Of a DNA stretch of 35,012 nucleotides, positions 15,301 to 20,663 are shown piece after piece. The DNA lies in IMG/VR virus record IMGVR_UViG_3300029914_001572, positions 1 through 35,012 of that record. One strand, 5' to 3'. The stretch is from a virus. How positions within the stretch are numbered: the first letter of the stretch is position 1; every line of letters starts with the position of its first letter. Both the position numbers and the translations under genes were made by a program. The notes below the pieces were generated by a model. That model made no database searches, had not been told where the DNA came from, and saw nothing but the letters and a program-made list of their open reading frames with translations.

Positions 15301-15450
15301 TAGGGTGGCGTTCGCGATCAGGTTGCCCGTGGAGTCCTGCAGCTGGTTGCTGCTAAGGGACACGTAACCCAGAGGCGTGGTGGCGAACGAGGCGACGGCA
15401 AACGCGAGGGGGCACGCGCCCAGCAGGGCGGACCGCAGAAACTTATTCAT
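12379..15450 (-). CDS. Signal-peptide-bearing SGNH-hydrolase / tail-fibre-like protein
   Basis: 1023 aa. A Sec-type signal peptide lies at 1-23 (hydrophobic core ALLGACPLAFAVASFA). A beta domain (24-155) follows, then a short collagen-like GPAGPTGPAGAG at 166-177. The SGNH/GDSL esterase domain spans about 210-580: block I GDS (S222 nucleophile), block II glycine near 256-259 (EGNNGD), block III GEN (N288), and block V DGTH (D558, H561). Residues about 320-480 look like an inserted beta domain. The C-terminal 440 aa are Thr/Ser/Ala/Gly-rich, with two copies of a G-V-x-Y-G-N-G-T-S unit, as in fibre shafts. Such hydrolases deacetylate surface glycans. It could be a virion depolymerase or a secreted lysogenic-conversion enzyme; the signal peptide favours the second. 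The DNA is visibly more A+T-rich than its neighbours (13681-13740: 28/60 G+C). Confidence 0.72.
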   Translation of the reverse strand: MNKFLRSALLGACPLAFAVASFATTPLGYVSLSSNQLQDSTGNLIANATLHASPVNNSGSPLGFRVNGLGQSVSSTVATIVTNGVFTIQLADTALTLPINICYSLTVTDNVSGRQLLGPGYSCVQPAGSGSAVSSGFCTAATSVGGACSFDVYPPNEAALVVTQTGPAGPTGPAGAGFIPGLTSNGTNGINVAGTVAATSAVVNAINGTTLRGRAWTANGDSITAGYGPCGTTEPCAQAYAPLIAAAQGWTLTNEGNNGDQLYDQNLRIYADPPVTATSVSSLLIGENELNYNPPSYPEPEWIASLRAAYLWKLAPNLKSGQSSACATSGTWASDTWLPNYNGTTVGSIPGVLATNTNGSTWTCSFYGTTGYLIVGATTTTYPAFNVTITSFGGSPVTQLQPQGVAQISGGAGCINYQCNLFTPFLAWSTPLGTGRPNTCPTSSLVASCTSAYALRFAGLNNGLHVMTVTYVSAYSTDKLRIIGVAGNGNQLTNTGPYDYAATMYKDAAHTDAQLDGLDQNIQQVTDELSGDGLGIANADVRGACYTSNLLPNCNGYDGTHPNAANSITIANEFLKLMNFSSMGQVNGTAAKTIPFQGAVGGDLCGVAPNVYICNLNGQPLTSVGSGGTSAFLGLTAAVNNQTGPQFTSPNCAANAIAAGPGTGSSPGSASCRPLVQADFPSTLSTRWNYLGNPTGNLNLSMPLNNAFTFTWTGGARTTFNTAYVFGADTGSPTAAQFFIEDTTGNTSTGPMLEVESQGTSTAMPVKFCADGGSNCIEMTGGASPVLQAIGTASIIATSATNEVTSFSAPSVSWPTWLVPTVTTSTTTPSLTVAASTIPASIGGTGEAGTVTGVLYGNGTSAHTASTAAQMVSAIGSTAVTNATNATTSNQVAGLTGVVYGNGTSTATAATSAQVQTLIGSNVYEPVTTQGIPKLTIGTAIASATTIAPVSPAVHITGTTAIATITAPTGCTTAGVGCQVTLIPDALWTTTTAGNIAIASTAVLSKLETMTYDPATAKWYPSY

Positions 15451-15482
15451 GGGGACAACTCCGGGTGTGGATTAGAAAATGA

Positions 15483-15791
15483 TTAGAGAATTGGCACGCC
15501 TGGCCGAACTGCGATCAGGGCAAATTTGGCCGCGAACGACTCCGCGATCTCATCGTCGGTGGGCTCCTTGACCTTGCGACCTAACATGAAATCTTCAGAG
15601 CTGAGCGGGGGATCGGGGCGCGCCATCGAGAAGTTGGCGGTAACTGAGGCCAGGATTCCGACCAGGTAGTTGCTGCGATCGAGGGCCTGCTTGTGCCGGC
15701 GCAGGAGAGCGGAGAACTGCCGCGGGGTAAGGGACCAGAAGTCAGCGTCGGATAAGTGTAGATCGTAACGCGCTGAACTCCACAATCCCAT
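15483..15791 (-). CDS. Tail assembly chaperone T-part (gpGT-type, reached by -1 frameshift)
   Basis: From the ATG at 15791 the frame gives 102 aa, but that ATG has no Shine-Dalgarno sequence. The frame is open back into the upstream gene: after a -1 slip at CCCCC (15827-15831) it reads QDGPELTNAQRW straight into it. The core FWSLTPRQFSALLRRHK is the familiar T-domain motif that recruits the tail tube protein in lambda-like phages. The full G-T product would be about 226 aa (112 from frame 0 plus 114). It acts with the tape measure during tail assembly and is absent from the virion in lambda. It lies immediately upstream of the SGNH gene instead of the tape measure, which is unusual. Confidence 0.78.
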   Translation of the reverse strand: MGLWSSARYDLHLSDADFWSLTPRQFSALLRRHKQALDRSNYLVGILASVTANFSMARPDPPLSSEDFMLGRKVKEPTDDEIAESFAAKFALIAVRPGVPIL

Positions 15792-15808
15792 CCACCGCTG
15801 CGCGTTGG

Positions 15809-16162
15809 TTAGCTCTGGTCCGTCCTGGGGGCCGTGTCTTCGTCCGCCTCGGTGTCAGGTTCGGCCATGCCGGCGCTCCAACATGCGAGCACAGCGGACC
15901 ATATCTCGGACAGGTTCTTGCGCGTCACGAGAGTCTTGACTTCGGCCAGGGTGGACTTCGGGTTCAGGGGAAGCATCGCGGCGTAAAGCATGGCCCGGAC
16001 CAGGTTGATCGAGGGCGCGGAAATGTCGCGTGAGCGCAACCCGGTCAGCAGCGCGCGGTCGGTTACATCTTCGGCGACGGCGACCGCTTCGAAGGAAAAG
16101 AGCAGTTGGAACGTGGCCTCGCCGATGGTCAGGGATGTGGAAGGTGCTACGGGGTTAGTCAT
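15809..16162 (-). CDS. Tail assembly chaperone G-part
   Basis: 117 aa. Mixed alpha/beta start (TIGEATFQLLFSFEAVAVAED), helical middle (INLVRAMLYAAMLPLNPKS), and an acidic C-terminal tail (EPDTEADEDTAPRTDQS). Length, acidic tail and position directly after the tail tube gene match gpG-type chaperones, which coat the tape measure. The last codons GCC CCC AGG before the stop hold a CCCCC run where a -1 shift would open the T frame. In the family most ribosomes stop here and a few percent shift. A strong hairpin (16188-16215) separates it from the tail tube gene. Confidence 0.75.
   Translation of the reverse strand: MTNPVAPSTSLTIGEATFQLLFSFEAVAVAEDVTDRALLTGLRSRDISAPSINLVRAMLYAAMLPLNPKSTLAEVKTLVTRKNLSEIWSAVLACWSAGMAEPDTEADEDTAPRTDQS
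15827..15832 (-). promoter_or_regulatory. Candidate -1 ribosomal frameshift site (GCC CCC)
   Basis: On the - strand the frame-0 codons GCC CCC AGG lie 16 nt before the G-part stop. A -1 slip of the tRNA on CCC keeps perfect pairing (C CCC) and continues into an open frame that runs to the T-part stop. It is not the canonical X-XXY-YYZ heptamer (GGGAAAG in lambda), so the exact slip position is an inference. Confidence 0.5.
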
Positions 16163-16187
16163 GATTCCTCTTCAGGTTTGTGGTATC

Positions 16188-16215
16188 CCCGGTCCCCAAA
16201 CGCGAGGGACCGGGG
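16188..16215 (-). promoter_or_regulatory. Strong hairpin downstream of the tail tube gene
   Basis: A perfect 10-bp GC-rich stem (CCCCGGTCCC 16188-16197 / GGGACCGGGG 16206-16215, loop of eight) follows the tail tube stop. A smaller AACCCA / TGGGTT repeat (16217-16235) sits between stop and hairpin. There is no T run. It probably protects the 3' end of the abundant tube mRNA or attenuates readthrough. Confidence 0.55.
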
Positions 16216-16234
16216 GAACCCAGTTCAGTTGGGT

Positions 16235-16777
16235 TTAGCTGCCGGTCTTAATGGTCATGATCCCTTGCAACTTGATGTTGATCTTGACGGTCAGCGTCTT
16301 GTCAGCACCTATGCCGACCGGGGTAGGCATAGAGGAGACCCAGCCATTGAAGTCGTACACGTTTCCGCTCGTGACTTGTCCGGCGATCTTCTGCAATTGC
16401 ACCTGATACTGGTTCGCGAGTCCGGACAGGAAAGCTGTCTGGAGCGCAATCAAACCGGGGTCACCGGGCAAGAACACACCCGTCGCGGTGAACTCACCGG
16501 GGTCCAGCACGGTCGGAATGGATTCCTTCGTGACGGTGCCGGCGATGTCGGAAGGCGAGCCTGTATTTGTGATGTCGTCAAAGCTCAGCTTCTGTTCTGG
16601 CAGGGTGAAGTCCTTAATCTGCAAGAGCGCAATGCCGGTGGGGGTTGCAGCCGGGGCAAGAGTCAACGCGGTCGGAGGAATGGACGGAGCAGCGACAGGC
16701 GCTGCAATGGTTGCGGGAGTGGCATTGATAACCAGGACTGCGCCTGCGCCTGTGCCGCCCTTTGAGAGAGTGGACAT
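16235..16777 (-). CDS. Major tail (tube) protein
   Basis: 180 aa from the ATG at 16777, preceded by GAGG about 7 nt upstream; the longer frame to 17005 only overlaps the terminator gene antigenically and is not used. Beta-rich, with a Gly/Ala-rich low-complexity stretch at residues 7-50 (an Ala-Pro-rich linker), then LPEQKLSFDDITNTGSPSD and a final IKLQGIMTIKTGS. The size and 'DDITNTGSP' (a tube-protein-like loop where siphovirus proteins read 'd.T..gd') fit a gpV/HK97 gp6-type tube subunit. It is placed between the tail terminator and the G/T chaperones, exactly where a tube gene is expected, and strong hairpins follow it. Role assigned mainly by position plus fold. Confidence 0.75.
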   Translation of the reverse strand: MSTLSKGGTGAGAVLVINATPATIAAPVAAPSIPPTALTLAPAATPTGIALLQIKDFTLPEQKLSFDDITNTGSPSDIAGTVTKESIPTVLDPGEFTATGVFLPGDPGLIALQTAFLSGLANQYQVQLQKIAGQVTSGNVYDFNGWVSSMPTPVGIGADKTLTVKINIKLQGIMTIKTGS

Positions 16778-16806
16778 GATGTTACCTCGTGTGAAGCGGT
16801 GGGGGC

Positions 16807-17223
16807 TTAGCTCTGGTAATCGACCAGGACTGAGACGTTGGTTGTGGAGAGCAGGGCGTCGGACTGATACAAATCGGTGAGATTGACGACGTCGGCGAAG
16901 AAGACTTGTGGACCGCCGGGGAGAAATCCCTGGTAGCCGTTGAGCGCGGCCTTGACCGCGAGCCCGAGCTTGTGGGCGATGAGGTAGCTGCCTGGCCCGA
17001 AGCACGCGTGGCAGCTAAACAGAATGCGCGCGTGGGCCACACCGCTCGATCCGGTGAGCGTCATCTCGTCGTGATCGCTGACCGCCTGGTACACGATGGC
17101 GGGGAAGAGCGAGATATCGACGGGCGCGGGGATCGGCTGGATGCTGTCGCCGCCGGCGACGATGGCCACGATGGGCGTCTCGGTGAGCAGCAGCGCGACA
17201 ATGCCTTCGATGAGTGTGACCAT
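16807..17223 (-). CDS. Tail terminator / tail completion protein (DUF3168-like)
   Basis: 138 aa. Starts with IEGIVALLLTETPIVAIVAG, continues with LFPAIVYQAVSDHDEMTLTG and RILFSCHACFGPGSYLIAHK, and ends with a beta strand VSVLVDYQS. The pattern 'i...L..d..v.alvg....P......lPaivY..vs' is the DUF3168/gpU-like tail completion fold. It caps the tail tube and joins it to the head. The ATG at 17223 directly abuts the stop of the gp10-like gene (TAA then ATG), so translation is coupled. Confidence 0.75.
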   Translation of the reverse strand: MVTLIEGIVALLLTETPIVAIVAGGDSIQPIPAPVDISLFPAIVYQAVSDHDEMTLTGSSGVAHARILFSCHACFGPGSYLIAHKLGLAVKAALNGYQGFLPGGPQVFFADVVNLTDLYQSDALLSTTNVSVLVDYQS

Positions 17224-17742
17224 TTAGTAGTCCTCTCCGCCGTACTCCGAGTCGGAAGGTGAATCGTCGGCCAGGTCCTGGCCGAGCGAAGATGCCAGGT
17301 TTTCAAGCATCACTTCGACGGCCCGCTCAATCGAAGAATCGAAGCTGCGCACCATGAACGGGTTTGCGTCGATGTGCTTTGTAACGTGCGAACCCTTTTC
17401 ACCGCTCTTGCCGCCCTCGATGTGGTCGAAGCCGTTCTCAACCCAATAGGCCACGTGGCCGGTGCCGATGCCGGGGCCGACCTTCACCGCCGGGTTGTAC
17501 CTGGTCCCGATGACGACCTGGTCGCAGAGACTTTCTTTGAGCACGCCCGGCTGCAGGGCATTGCTGTCCGGAGTCGGTTCGTCGGTACGCTCGGGGCATT
17601 CCGCGACCATTGCGTCGAGGAGGACATCACCGCCGGCCTGCAGCGCGTTGCGGACCGCCCGCTTGGCTACGCGCGTGGGGAGTGCCTTGAGCAGGTCCTC
17701 CCATTCATGCGTGTCGATGGTGAGCTTGACTTCATCGGCCAT
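17224..17742 (-). CDS. HK97 gp10-like head-tail joining / neck protein
   Basis: 172 aa. An N-terminal helix-rich segment WEDLLKALPTRVAKRAVRNA, then GGDVLLDAM, a GVLKESL strand, GIGTGHVAYWVENGFDH, and ANPFMVRSFDSS followed by helices. This order (amphipathic helix, 'l...l...v.kral..Al..ga..v...a', 'h..fvE.Gt', 'aqPFmrpA') is the HK97-gp10 family of neck/tail-completion proteins. The acidic C-terminal 25 residues are an extension. Its ATG overlaps the head closure stop (TAATG) and its stop abuts the tail terminator start. Confidence 0.8.
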   Translation of the reverse strand: MADEVKLTIDTHEWEDLLKALPTRVAKRAVRNALQAGGDVLLDAMVAECPERTDEPTPDSNALQPGVLKESLCDQVVIGTRYNPAVKVGPGIGTGHVAYWVENGFDHIEGGKSGEKGSHVTKHIDANPFMVRSFDSSIERAVEVMLENLASSLGQDLADDSPSDSEYGGEDY

Positions 17743-18104
17743 TACGAACTCACGGTGTCAACGCCGATGCAGGCGAGGATCAAAATCCGGTGACGCCGAT
17801 TCACGTCGTCAACATCCTGGATGGTGTAGGCATTGTCGCCGAACTGGATCCGCATGCCGGGCGCGATCGCGACCGCGGGATAGCGGATGGTGATGCAGTC
17901 GGTTGCGTTGGCCGCTTGAGTGGAGTTCTGAAACGAAAACTTGAAGGTCAGGCTCGAGGTGCCCTCGATGGCGGCGTGCGTGGTCAGCACCGTTGACCAG
18001 GTAGTGCCGGGCTGCCCGGCTGAGTCGCGGGTGGAGCTGGGCTTTTGGATGGTGATGGAGTGGCGAAGCCGGCCGGCGGCGAGTTGGGTTGGGTCGAAGG
18101 TCAT
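17742..18104 (-). CDS. Head closure protein (SPP1 gp16 / HK97 gp9-like)
   Basis: 120 aa. AGRLRHSITIQKPSSTRDSA (start of the stopper fold), then GQPGTTWSTVLTTHAAIEG, ITIRYPAVAIAPGMRIQFGD, and YTIQDVDDVNRRHRILILAC. This is the clear layout of the phage head-tail joining family (PF05521). It plugs the portal after packaging. It overlaps the connector gene by an ATGA junction at 18101-18104 and the gp10-like gene by TAATG. About the usual length of the family (105-120). Confidence 0.85.
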   Translation of the reverse strand: MTFDPTQLAAGRLRHSITIQKPSSTRDSAGQPGTTWSTVLTTHAAIEGTSSLTFKFSFQNSTQAANATDCITIRYPAVAIAPGMRIQFGDNAYTIQDVDDVNRRHRILILACIGVDTVSS

Positions 18105-18976
18105 GCCTGGTACCCGAAGGTGTCGAAGGTGTCGGTTGCAAGCAGGCTCTCAACGCCCATCTCGATGGCTTTGGGCGGATTGGCCTCGGCTGCGTCGCGG
18201 TGGGTGAACCAATACGAAATCAGCAGGCTCATGGCCTGGGTGATGGTGGCCGGGCAGTTGCCGATGCAGTAGCTCGCCGTGAGTGTCGCGCCTGTGTACG
18301 AGCTGTTGACGGTCAAGACCGAACTCGCATTGGTGAAGGGGACTGGAGCGCCGGTAGAGTCCACCAGGACGATGTTGGTGACCTGGAGTACCGTGCCAGC
18401 CATGAACGCCGCGGCCTGGGAAAGCGTAATTGCGAATGGCGAAGCCAATGGAACTTCCAGCGAATCCACAACCGGCAGCGCATACGTCGCGGCCGTGTAG
18501 AGGATGGTGACCGAGCCGGGGAGGTAGCTCTGTGTGTATGGCCAGTAAAGCCCCGGCATGGGCACGATGCGCGCCGGCTCGCTCGTCAGGTCGACGTAAT
18601 ACTGGCTTGGATCGAGAGTCTGCAGAGTGCCGGTGAGATCGATGTAAGTGATGCTTTCAACTGAGAGCGTGGCCACCATCGGCAGCCTGATCATGAGCGC
18701 GTGCCAGTATTTCCCGTAAAGGACGTGGCGATCATTTGCGTCGATGGTGCCAGACCAATCAGGGAAGGGAAAGAAGTCAAGGTTCAGGCGCATGGCGCGT
18801 GGGAAGATGGCGCGCTGCATTTTCTTCTCGACATATTGCCGCGCGGCGATGATGTATCCGCCGATCACCGTGTCCTGCGAGGTATCGCCGGAGTCGATGA
18901 TGCATTGCAGCTTCGCCTGGGCGAGGGTCATCGGCTCCGCGATGGGCGCGGACATTTCTTTGTAGACGAGGGGCAT
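18101..18976 (-). CDS. Head-tail connector (gp6-like) with an inserted domain
   Basis: 291 aa. The N-terminal part is the familiar connector fold: MTLAQAKLQCIIDSGDTSQD, IIAARQYVEKKMQRAIFPRA, and RLPMVATLSVESITY with a tyrosine-rich strand YYVDL. The C-terminal helix TQAMSLLISYWFTHRDAAE also fits. Between 'ILYTAATYA' and that helix, where the family usually has about 10 residues, there are about 80 extra ones (166-243). They form a beta-rich segment ending in CIGNC. So this connector is roughly 90 aa longer than usual (190-210). Connectors form the ring between portal and head closure protein. The ATG at 18976 has AGGT upstream inside the tail of the previous small frame. Confidence 0.78.
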   Translation of the reverse strand: MPLVYKEMSAPIAEPMTLAQAKLQCIIDSGDTSQDTVIGGYIIAARQYVEKKMQRAIFPRAMRLNLDFFPFPDWSGTIDANDRHVLYGKYWHALMIRLPMVATLSVESITYIDLTGTLQTLDPSQYYVDLTSEPARIVPMPGLYWPYTQSYLPGSVTILYTAATYALPVVDSLEVPLASPFAITLSQAAAFMAGTVLQVTNIVLVDSTGAPVPFTNASSVLTVNSSYTGATLTASYCIGNCPATITQAMSLLISYWFTHRDAAEANPPKAIEMGVESLLATDTFDTFGYQA

Positions 18977-18979
18977 GGT

Positions 18980-19090
18980 TTACCTGATGGCGCGTTCGCG
19001 GTTCTGAATTGGACGGTCCGCCTGTTCGCGGGGGACGCGGATCGGCGCCGGCTTGGGAGCCGGTGGGGTTGGAACTGGGGTTTGTGGCAT
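18980..19090 (-). CDS. 36-aa proline-rich small protein between capsid and connector
   Basis: Possible gene. The ATG at 19090 has GAGG four bases upstream, and the stop ends three bases before the connector ATG. The sequence is Pro-rich (QTPVPTPPAPKPAPIRVPRE) followed by an Arg-rich tail. Short Pro/Lys peptides at this place occur in other phages, but I know of no function. It may act only as a translated leader for the connector. Confidence 0.4.
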   Translation of the reverse strand: MPQTPVPTPPAPKPAPIRVPREQADRPIQNRERAIR

Positions 19091-19101
19091 GGGGCCTCTT
19101 C

Positions 19102-19125
19102 GGGGCCGGCGTTGAAGCCGGCCCC
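19102..19125 (-). promoter_or_regulatory. Hairpin downstream of the major capsid gene
   Basis: A perfect 9-bp stem GGGGCCGGC / GCCGGCCCC (19102-19110, 19117-19125) with a six-base loop, 25 bp past the capsid stop. There is no T run. It likely stabilises capsid mRNA or partly terminates, uncoupling high capsid expression from the connector genes. Confidence 0.5.
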
Positions 19126-19149
19126 GTGGGGAGGAGGTTGAGGGATTGG

Positions 19150-20334
19150 TTACTTGCCTGTGAGTGTGATTACAGGATGGCTGCCTGCATCCGTGACAGC
19201 GCCGCCCACGCGGGCGAAGGCCACGAAGCCAGTCCGGTTCAGCTCGATCCAGCGGTCAACGCTCTTCTTGAGCATGATGCCGGGAAGCACTTCGCGGTAG
19301 GTGTAACCCTCTGAAAAGTTGCCGAACTGGATGTACGGGTTGCCCACGCCGATCGCGGGTTGGTAGGGGTTGATCTTCACCGGGAAGCCGAAGATCGTGC
19401 CCGCGAAGCCGGAGATTCCGCCGTCAAGGAAGGGCAGGAAGATGGGGCGCTGGTTGCCGTCCGTGATGTTCATGATCCCGTTGGCGAGGGTTGCATTGCT
19501 CATCAGCCACGAAGCGCCGATCGCGTATGCAGGGTCCAGGGTGGCCAGCATGCCAGTCAGATCGGCATATTTGGTCACGAGCGTGGTGGCACCGGTGATG
19601 CCCGCGGCGACGGCCGAGAGCGCGCCGACGTTCGACGTGTTGCCGTTGGTGATCCAGTTCGCGGCTGTGCGTTGATAGCGCGTCTGGGTCGCCTTCTCAA
19701 CGAACCCGACCAGGTCGAACAGGACGTCGTTGAGCAGAGAGTTGTCGAGCAGGATCGGATTCGACCGGATGTCGTCAACCTGGATGGTGACGCCGGTGGC
19801 CGAGGGATCGGTGGTGGTGATGGGGGCCGAGTTGAGCACGAAGCCGTTAGCCAGATCCGAGAGGAGGGGAGCCTTGACCGCTTCGCCGGTGCTGGTACGG
19901 AACTTGTACACCAGGTCGTATACCGAGCCCGAAGACTTGAGGGCAATCTTCGGATCGGTGACGCCTACCGGAATCATGACAGAGCCATCGATGGCAATAG
20001 TCAGATCGCGGCGCTCGAATGTGGCTCCGGCTGCGTAGTTGCGGAGTGCCACCGCGGTTGCGGCGCGGCGCTCATCCATGGAGCGGGTCTCAGCTACGAC
20101 GATGGCGCCATCGGCGATGGGCGCCTGGGCAACGCGGTTGGGTACGCTGCGGAGCTCGGCCGCGTCGGCTTCGAGCGAAACAGTGCGCTCGATGTCGGCC
20201 TTGATCACGTTGGCGTCGGCCAACATCTTGTCTACGGCGACCCGCTGCTCGGTCGTCACGTCTGCGCCGGCCATAATGGCGCGGGCGTCAGAGAGGAGTT
20301 TGTTGCGCTTTTCCTGCAATTCAAAAAGGGTCAT
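19150..20334 (-). CDS. HK97-fold major capsid protein with N-terminal delta domain
   Basis: 394 aa. Residues 1-about 95 are a helical, coiled-coil delta (scaffold) domain (LFELQEKRNKLLSDARAIM), removed by the prohead protease in this family. The capsid fold follows: YAAGATFERRDL (N-arm), DGSVMIPVGV, EAVKAPLLSDL, RTAANWITNGN, and ASWLMSNATLANGIM (the spine/P-domain motif where HK97-like capsids read 'Wlmn..t...i'). Then GFPVKINPYQP, YIQFGNFSEGYTYRE, and FVAFARVGGAV. It forms the icosahedral head. The start at 20334 has GGAAG upstream. The protease gene upstream on the transcript and the lack of a separate scaffold gene fit a delta-domain mechanism. Confidence 0.92.
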   Translation of the reverse strand: MTLFELQEKRNKLLSDARAIMAGADVTTEQRVAVDKMLADANVIKADIERTVSLEADAAELRSVPNRVAQAPIADGAIVVAETRSMDERRAATAVALRNYAAGATFERRDLTIAIDGSVMIPVGVTDPKIALKSSGSVYDLVYKFRTSTGEAVKAPLLSDLANGFVLNSAPITTTDPSATGVTIQVDDIRSNPILLDNSLLNDVLFDLVGFVEKATQTRYQRTAANWITNGNTSNVGALSAVAAGITGATTLVTKYADLTGMLATLDPAYAIGASWLMSNATLANGIMNITDGNQRPIFLPFLDGGISGFAGTIFGFPVKINPYQPAIGVGNPYIQFGNFSEGYTYREVLPGIMLKKSVDRWIELNRTGFVAFARVGGAVTDAGSHPVITLTGK

Positions 20335-20475
20335 GGTACTTCCTTGTGCTGCGAGATTTGATGCTTGCAGGACAGCGGCAGCGGCAGGCTGGGGCTTCTC
20401 AGCGGCATGACAGACGGGTGCGAGTGAACGCGGCCGGCAAGCGGCGCGCCCGTCATGCGTGATGCAAAAAGTGGT
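20335..20475 (-). other. Leader region of the major capsid gene
   Basis: 141 bp between the 52-aa gene and the capsid start with no credible gene; only the GGAAG ribosome site next to the capsid ATG is clear. Complementary CATGAC / GTCATG elements (around 20417 and 20454) could pair into a long, bulged stem. A promoter or mRNA leader is plausible, but no consensus was seen. Confidence 0.35.
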
Positions 20476-20634
20476 TTAACCGTGGTTGGGCATATGCTCC
20501 GCGGTCTTAATCGCACACATGGCATTGGCCGCGTTGCAGGCGGCCTGCGAGAACTTCAATGCTTCCTCTGACTTCTCCGCCTTCGCGGCCTTATCGATCA
20601 GAGCTTCAACTTCTTTTCTCTTGTCGTTGGGCAT
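20476..20634 (-). CDS. 52-aa helical protein between protease and capsid
   Basis: A small gene with a very good ribosome site: GGAGGT eight bases before the ATG at 20634. The sequence is charged and helical in its first half (NDKRKEVEALIDKAAKAEKS), then Ala-rich with two Cys (QAACNAANAMCAIKTAE), ending HMPNHG. No known family. It sits between prohead protease and capsid, where small decoration or scaffold-helper genes occur. The capsid has its own delta domain, so scaffolding need not be its job. The clear ribosome site and fit between neighbours make the gene likely real; function unknown. Confidence 0.6.
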   Translation of the reverse strand: MPNDKRKEVEALIDKAAKAEKSEEALKFSQAACNAANAMCAIKTAEHMPNHG

Positions 20635-20663
20635 CCGGTTCTACCTCCGAATTCATCACTAGA

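Noticed and set aside
15285-15320. Secreted-protein start as an artefact of a misplaced ATG
   Set aside because: The signal peptide at the very start of the 1023-aa protein is well formed and CGGAG precedes its ATG, so the start was kept.
16778-17005. N-terminal extension of the tail tube gene
   Set aside because: Arg/Pro-rich translation overlapping the tail terminator gene; the ATG at 16777 has its own ribosome site.
19360-20361. 333-codon + strand frame opposite the capsid gene
   Set aside because: Shadow of the HK97 capsid gene, which has clear family motifs on the other strand.
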